Below, one piece after another: positions 60,201 to 64,000 of a DNA stretch of 64,000 nucleotides. Each line of letters begins with the position of its first letter. Position 1 is the stretch's first letter. The position numbers and the translations under genes are program-made. The stretch lies in the NCBI GenBank assembly GCA_903813345.2, contig CAIIXF020000010.1, forward strand, positions 30,748,828-30,812,827, in the 5' to 3' direction. The notes below the pieces were generated by a model, which was given only the letters and a program-made list of their open reading frames with translations, searched no databases and was not told the DNA's origin. The stretch is from Owenia fusiformis. Taxonomy: Eukaryota; Annelida; Polychaeta; Sabellida; Oweniidae.

Positions 60201-63200
60201 TGCTTGCACTGATGGTTTCTCTTGAAAATTCATGCACATAAGGTGATCTAGTATTTCAACACAGGACCCTGAAAGCGCTATTTGAGCTTGAAGTAGAAGT
60301 ATTCATAGTATTACTGTTTGTATTATTAATCTCTATGATTTTTCAATAGGCTAACTCAGTCAGTGAATGCAGGATTAAAACACAACACACATGAGTAATT
60401 CACCCACCTATGCATGTTATTATTGAAAAACATTGCCATCTTTTACATCACTCCTAAATTATTTTTGTAAACATGCATTTTAAGAGGTTCATTTTTTTAA
60501 AAAAAAACTCAAAAACAAACTTCATGGAGTTCCTTACATATTTTACTTGATGAAACATGTGTTCAAGTACAATGAAACTTTGCATGAAAAATTGTAAAAA
60601 AAATGAGGGACGATGGTGAAAATCACGAATGTATTTTGAAAAAGCTTGTTGATGGGTGGATTAAACATGGATTATAAGATAATCCAATTGATATGGAAAC
60701 TATTCTTTGAACTTTTCTTGAAGATTATAGATTCGCCTTTCCCAAGCATTTACTTTTTACAGCCAGAAACTACTCACAAAAAAATTATCAACTGTCAAAA
60801 TTATCAAAAGTCTGTTGCGATACTTTCCCTGCTCCTTTGAACTGATAATTTCAAATGAAATCTTCATCTTCGATCTTGAAAGTTGAAAAATTGGAAAAAT
60901 GATATATCGGCGTTTATTTTTTATGTTCGTCAAGCTTTACTCTATTCTATTCATACACTACCTGACTACCGGTACCTCTAAATAACTTACCACACTGGTT
61001 TATCATTGGAATCTCCACCAACGCACCATAACAACGAAAATTGCAGCTGATTAGTGTTTATTTTAATTTTAATTTTCTCACTACCAAAGCGAGGCTTTGA
61101 CCTTTGACATTTTGGCGACGTTGATAGAAAACAATAATTACAAAACTGACGAATTAAAAAATGCAAAAAATGTTTACATGTTTGTAAGGAATTATCTGTT
61201 CTATGAGTTGATTACACATGGCTGACACTTGAAAAACAAACAGATTAACATGCAAACTTAAGCGCGGGAAAGCAATGTGGCAGGGATTAAAGTTGCTGAT
61301 TGGATGTTTGTAAGGAGTTATCGGTCCTATCACATGTATGAGTAGCTCACATGAAACTGACGCTTGAAAAACAAACAGATTAATATGCGAATTAAGAGCG
61401 GGAAAGCAATGTGGCAGGGATTAAAGTTGCTGATTGGATGTTTGTAAGGAGTTACCGGACTTATGACATGTATGAGTAGCTTACGTGAAACTGACACTAA
61501 AAAACAAACAGATTAGCATGCAATATACACGCAGGAAATAACAGAATTATACACGGTCAACTAACCACCCATAAAAACACAGACCGGTCAAGGCATTATC
61601 GGCGGTTAACCGGTTAATACTTGACACCTCTAGTTGACAGCCATCTTGGAAACTTTAAAGTCAAAATGGCAGGCCAGGGTAAATTTTATTATTGTATGTT
61701 TTAAAATTATCTTAAAACTCAGCAAATAGCATTTACTGAAATCAGTGGTCTATAATGCATTACTAGATATAGAAAGTATTTTGCTTTACTACTTCTTTAA
61801 ACCTTGTATTTTGGTTGCCAAAATAGTGACTTATATTTGCATTGCAATTTTGCAAGGTTTCCATACAAGAACAATTTCAAAATTTCTCTTCAAATAAAAT
61901 TCGGATTCGACAAAATGAACAAAAGCAACTTATATGTTTTTCTAAATGCATCCATATCCAGTATGAAGAATAACCAGTATGAAGTATTTCTGGTATGAAG
62001 CATTTCCAGTATGAAGCATTCCATTTCAAGCATTTACAGTATGAAGTATTTCCAGTATGAAGCATTTCCAGTATTAAGTCTTTCCAGTTTGAAGTATTTT
62101 CAGTATGAAGTATTTCCAGTATGAAGTTCAGGTTGGTATTATTCCAGGTTGAACAATTATTCCAAGAAGACTTTGGCAAGAGCCCAAATGAAATGTTTAA
62201 AAGTTTTGAAGAGACTCCAATAGCTGCAGCCAGTCTTGCACAAGTCCATAGAGCTGAGACGCATGAGGGGGAACAAGTTGCAGTGAAGGTATGACATTGA
62301 TGGTTGAATAGTATTCTATTCGTATTATTCATAATGTTTCTCTAGTGAATGTAAAATTCTCAGAATTAGTGAGAATATGCCAATTAAGTTTTTCTTCAAC
62401 GATATTCTGTGTGTGTGTGTGCATTCGGCATGTGATTTTTTAATGTATCTTTAACAGAAAATGATGGCGTAGATATTAAAGCATGTGATACAGTGGTGTC
62501 AGAGTTTTATATATCACTCTTTATCTTGTGGTGTTACGTCACATAATGTCAGATTGCTAGAAATGTCACAAGCATTGAATAATCTTCAAACTTAATTTTT
62601 CTATTATAAATATTAATAAAATCATGTTTATTTGAAATATATTATTCAGGTACAATGTATTTCTAGGTCCAATATATTGACTTGAGAGACAGATTTGCTG
62701 GAGATATTCGTACATGTGAGATACTACTGGATCTTATAGGCTGGATGCACCCAAAGTTTGCATTTAGATGGGTACTCAAGGTAAGAATTGTTCAATTCCT
62801 CAATGTCTGTCCACTTATTCAGTTCTTGTTAAAGTCTTCACCTTTTTTTGGACAGTCTCCAACAGTCAGCGTTTGGAATTTGCCGTCTGTAAAAAATGAC
62901 AGGTGGTGACATTTTGCATGTTAATGCCTAGTTAATTTTTTGACATTCTGACAAACTGAGGCCTTTGATGTCCTCTGCTCGTAAAAAATCATCAAGAGGT
63001 ATGTGATTTTAAACACAAAATACAGTGCAAAAGAGAGGAACTAGTAAGGGGTAAATTACACAGACTTCAAGTTAACTTTCTTAAGTATATAGAAATGTTA
63101 GTAAATCAATTACTTTATTAAACTGTTAATAAAAAATAGTACAAAATGATGAACAGTTGAACTGGAGTATGAAATAATATATATTCCTCAAACCAAAAAC

Positions 63201-63365
63201 AGTCAGGTTCATTAAATCGGTGTTTTGTTTCAGGATCTTAAAGGTACTCTAGCAATGGAGTTAGATTTTATCAATGAAGGGAAAAATGGAGAGAGATGTG
63301 CGGAGGACCTTAAACACTTTAAATATATTTATGTACCAAAAATATATTGGGATAAAACTAGCAAG
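54231..63365 (+). CDS. ADCK5: ADCK5, aarF domain-containing kinase 5 (5' part)
   Basis: Coding exons: 54231-54430, 56123-56186, 56594-56794, 62148-62288, 62667-62780, 63234-63365; all phases match and the gene continues beyond 64000. About 284 residues are visible. UbiB/ABC1 atypical kinases act in mitochondria; ADCK5's exact substrate is not established. A basic N-terminus (targeting-like) and a hydrophobic segment ([18 protein letters not shown]) come first. The family KxGQ motif is in [15 protein letters not shown]. The Ala-rich loop is in [15 protein letters not shown], and the nucleotide-binding Lys in [20 protein letters not shown] and [12 protein letters not shown] follow. The text matches vertebrate ADCK5 closely enough to separate it from ADCK1/ADCK2. 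The catalytic loop and metal-binding Asp lie past the window. Confidence 0.95.
55739..55830. repeat. Short tandem repeat, about 20-bp unit
   Basis: Five degenerate copies of TTTGCC(A/T)CACCTATCTTATA in the first ADCK5 intron shown here. Confidence 0.75.
58281..58517. mobile_element. 237-bp Tc1/mariner MITE
   Basis: TIRs CAGTTGGGGACAAAAATAAA and TTTATTTATGTCCCCAACTG, flanked by TA on both sides. It shares ATGACAGGT inside both arms. It is nested in the 4.8-kb hAT. Confidence 0.9.
58538..59229. mobile_element. 692-bp element, CACGGTG ends, 5-bp TSD
   Basis: TIRs CACGGTGTTATAGCATGACG and CGTCATGCTATAACACCGTG extend to GTTACG (26 bp). Exact 5-bp duplication CTATT at 58533-58537 and 59230-59234. 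The CACNNTG terminus with a 5-bp target is the Transib/RAG pattern. No ORF of that family is inside. It is nested in the hAT, 20 bp after the Tc1 MITE. Confidence 0.85.
61175..61530. repeat. Three tandem copies of a 124-bp unit
   Basis: Units share ATGTTTGTAAGGA(G/A)TTA, GTATGAGTAGCT, GAAAAACAAACAGATTA and GGGAAAGCAATGTGGCAGG. The third copy is shortened. They enlarge the right arm of the hAT relative to the left. Confidence 0.85.
61960..62127. repeat. 15-16 bp minisatellite next to ADCK5 acceptor
   Basis: About eleven copies of TATTTCCAGTATGAAG with point changes. They end about 20 bp before the acceptor ATTATTCCAG of the exon at 62148. Most units contain a pyrimidine-rich TTTCCAG that mimics an acceptor. 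Confidence 0.9.
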
Positions 63366-64000
63366 GTTAGTTCAGAAATTTTTATTGAAAAAGCACTGAA
63401 TTGTCATCATAGTGTGATGATGGACATGATTCTGTGTGTGTGTGTGAGTGTGGATTTTGCCACACAACACTTGTCATCAAAATTCCAGATTTCCATTTTG
63501 CAGATGCAAGAGCAGACTTGTGCCAAGATCTGATTAGGTTTTGGGCATGCTGGGTAAATAGTGTGGTGGTCACTTTGCCCTTCAAAATGCCATATTTATC
63601 ACTCTGTGTCTTGTTCAATTTTACTTGAATGGTACATATCATTAGCAATAGTTCAGTCAGAATGAGCCTAAATGTGTGCGTTCAGAGGGATTTTACGGGA
63701 CATAATTTTTCATGTTACTAGTATGATTTCACATATTTGTATGAATTATTAGATCCTAGTTATTCAGCTTTTAGATTTTGTGGCCATTTTAACCCCCATG
63801 GGCTATAATTTGGACCCCTACTATAAAATTAGGCAAGAACTCAAAATATACTCAGTGGAATGTTTTCAAATTGCTATGGTATATTGGTATGGGCTACATT
63901 AATAGATGATAAAAATGTCAAGTCACATGGTTAAGTGGTTGCCATGGAAATGGATAAAACATACCCTTCGGCTGTCAATTTTCAGGCCAATTTTTTCAGG
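63366..64000 (+). other. ADCK5 intron, incomplete
   Basis: Starts with donor GTTAGT after the exon at 63234-63365. Includes a short (TG)n at about 63432-63448. No further coding exon was seen before the window ends. Confidence 0.7.

Larger units (their letters stand above)
56852..61632. mobile_element. 4.8-kb non-autonomous hAT in ADCK5 intron
   Basis: Ends TAGTGGTGTCAATTAACTG and CTTGACACCTCTA with exact 8-bp duplication GTTGACAG at 56844-56851 and 61633-61640. Near the termini AACCGGTTAACCGG is repeated. The left inverted arm (to about 57236) pairs with about 60528-60840; the right arm is enlarged by three copies of a roughly 124-bp repeat. No transposase ORF was found. It contains the smaller elements at 58281-58517 and 58538-59229. 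The intron would be only about 570 bp without it. Confidence 0.85.

Overview
This is AT-rich animal nuclear DNA. It has spliced genes with GT-AG introns, a clear ADCK5 orthologue, Jockey/CR1-type and L1/Tx1-type LINE remnants, Tc1/mariner remnants, a tyrosine-recombinase-type retroelement fragment carrying an SGNH hydrolase, and very many non-autonomous DNA transposons with long inverted arms. Repeat style and gene content fit a marine invertebrate (lophotrochozoan or ambulacrarian). I cannot name the species. No tRNA, rRNA, CRISPR or prokaryotic operon was seen.

Host genes. (1) 3747-9454 (+): a seven-exon gene for a secreted, cysteine-rich protein of about 342 residues, assembled here by splice-phase matching; it contains repeated VWC-like modules and a basic Cys-rich tail. 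(2) 21704-23430 (+): a two-exon gene for a secreted peptide of about 91 residues with ten cysteines. (3) 31676-32929 (-): an essentially single-exon gene of about 417 residues resembling the rapunzel / cephalotoxin-like family. (4) 54231-63365 (+, running past the window end): the 5' six coding exons of ADCK5, a mitochondrial UbiB/ABC1 atypical kinase.

Mobile DNA fills most of the rest. 0-2 kb holds a 162-bp direct repeat pair around a MITE with 9-bp target duplications. 10-21 kb is a run of long-armed inverted-repeat elements: 10043-11985, 13490-13919, 14183-15059, 15166-15997, 16727-17285 and 20065-21122. 24.5-30.4 kb contains a pair of 0.8-kb elements (one interrupted by a Harbinger-like insertion) flanking a 1.7-kb hAT fold-back that has captured a coding fragment. 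34.7-37.3 kb has an SGNH hydrolase ORF, seven copies of a 142-bp tandem repeat and a gag-like ORF. 40.9-44.6 kb and 48.1-53.4 kb hold decayed Tc1 and LINE copies with elements nested inside them. A 4.8-kb non-autonomous hAT, itself containing two smaller elements, makes up most of the third ADCK5 intron seen here.

The most interesting items are the two secreted Cys-rich genes, the rapunzel/cephalotoxin-like gene, three elements with CAC-type ends and exact 5-bp target duplications (compatible with the Transib/RAG class), and several insertions whose boundaries can be proven inside the window by an empty site or by a reading frame that becomes continuous across the insertion.
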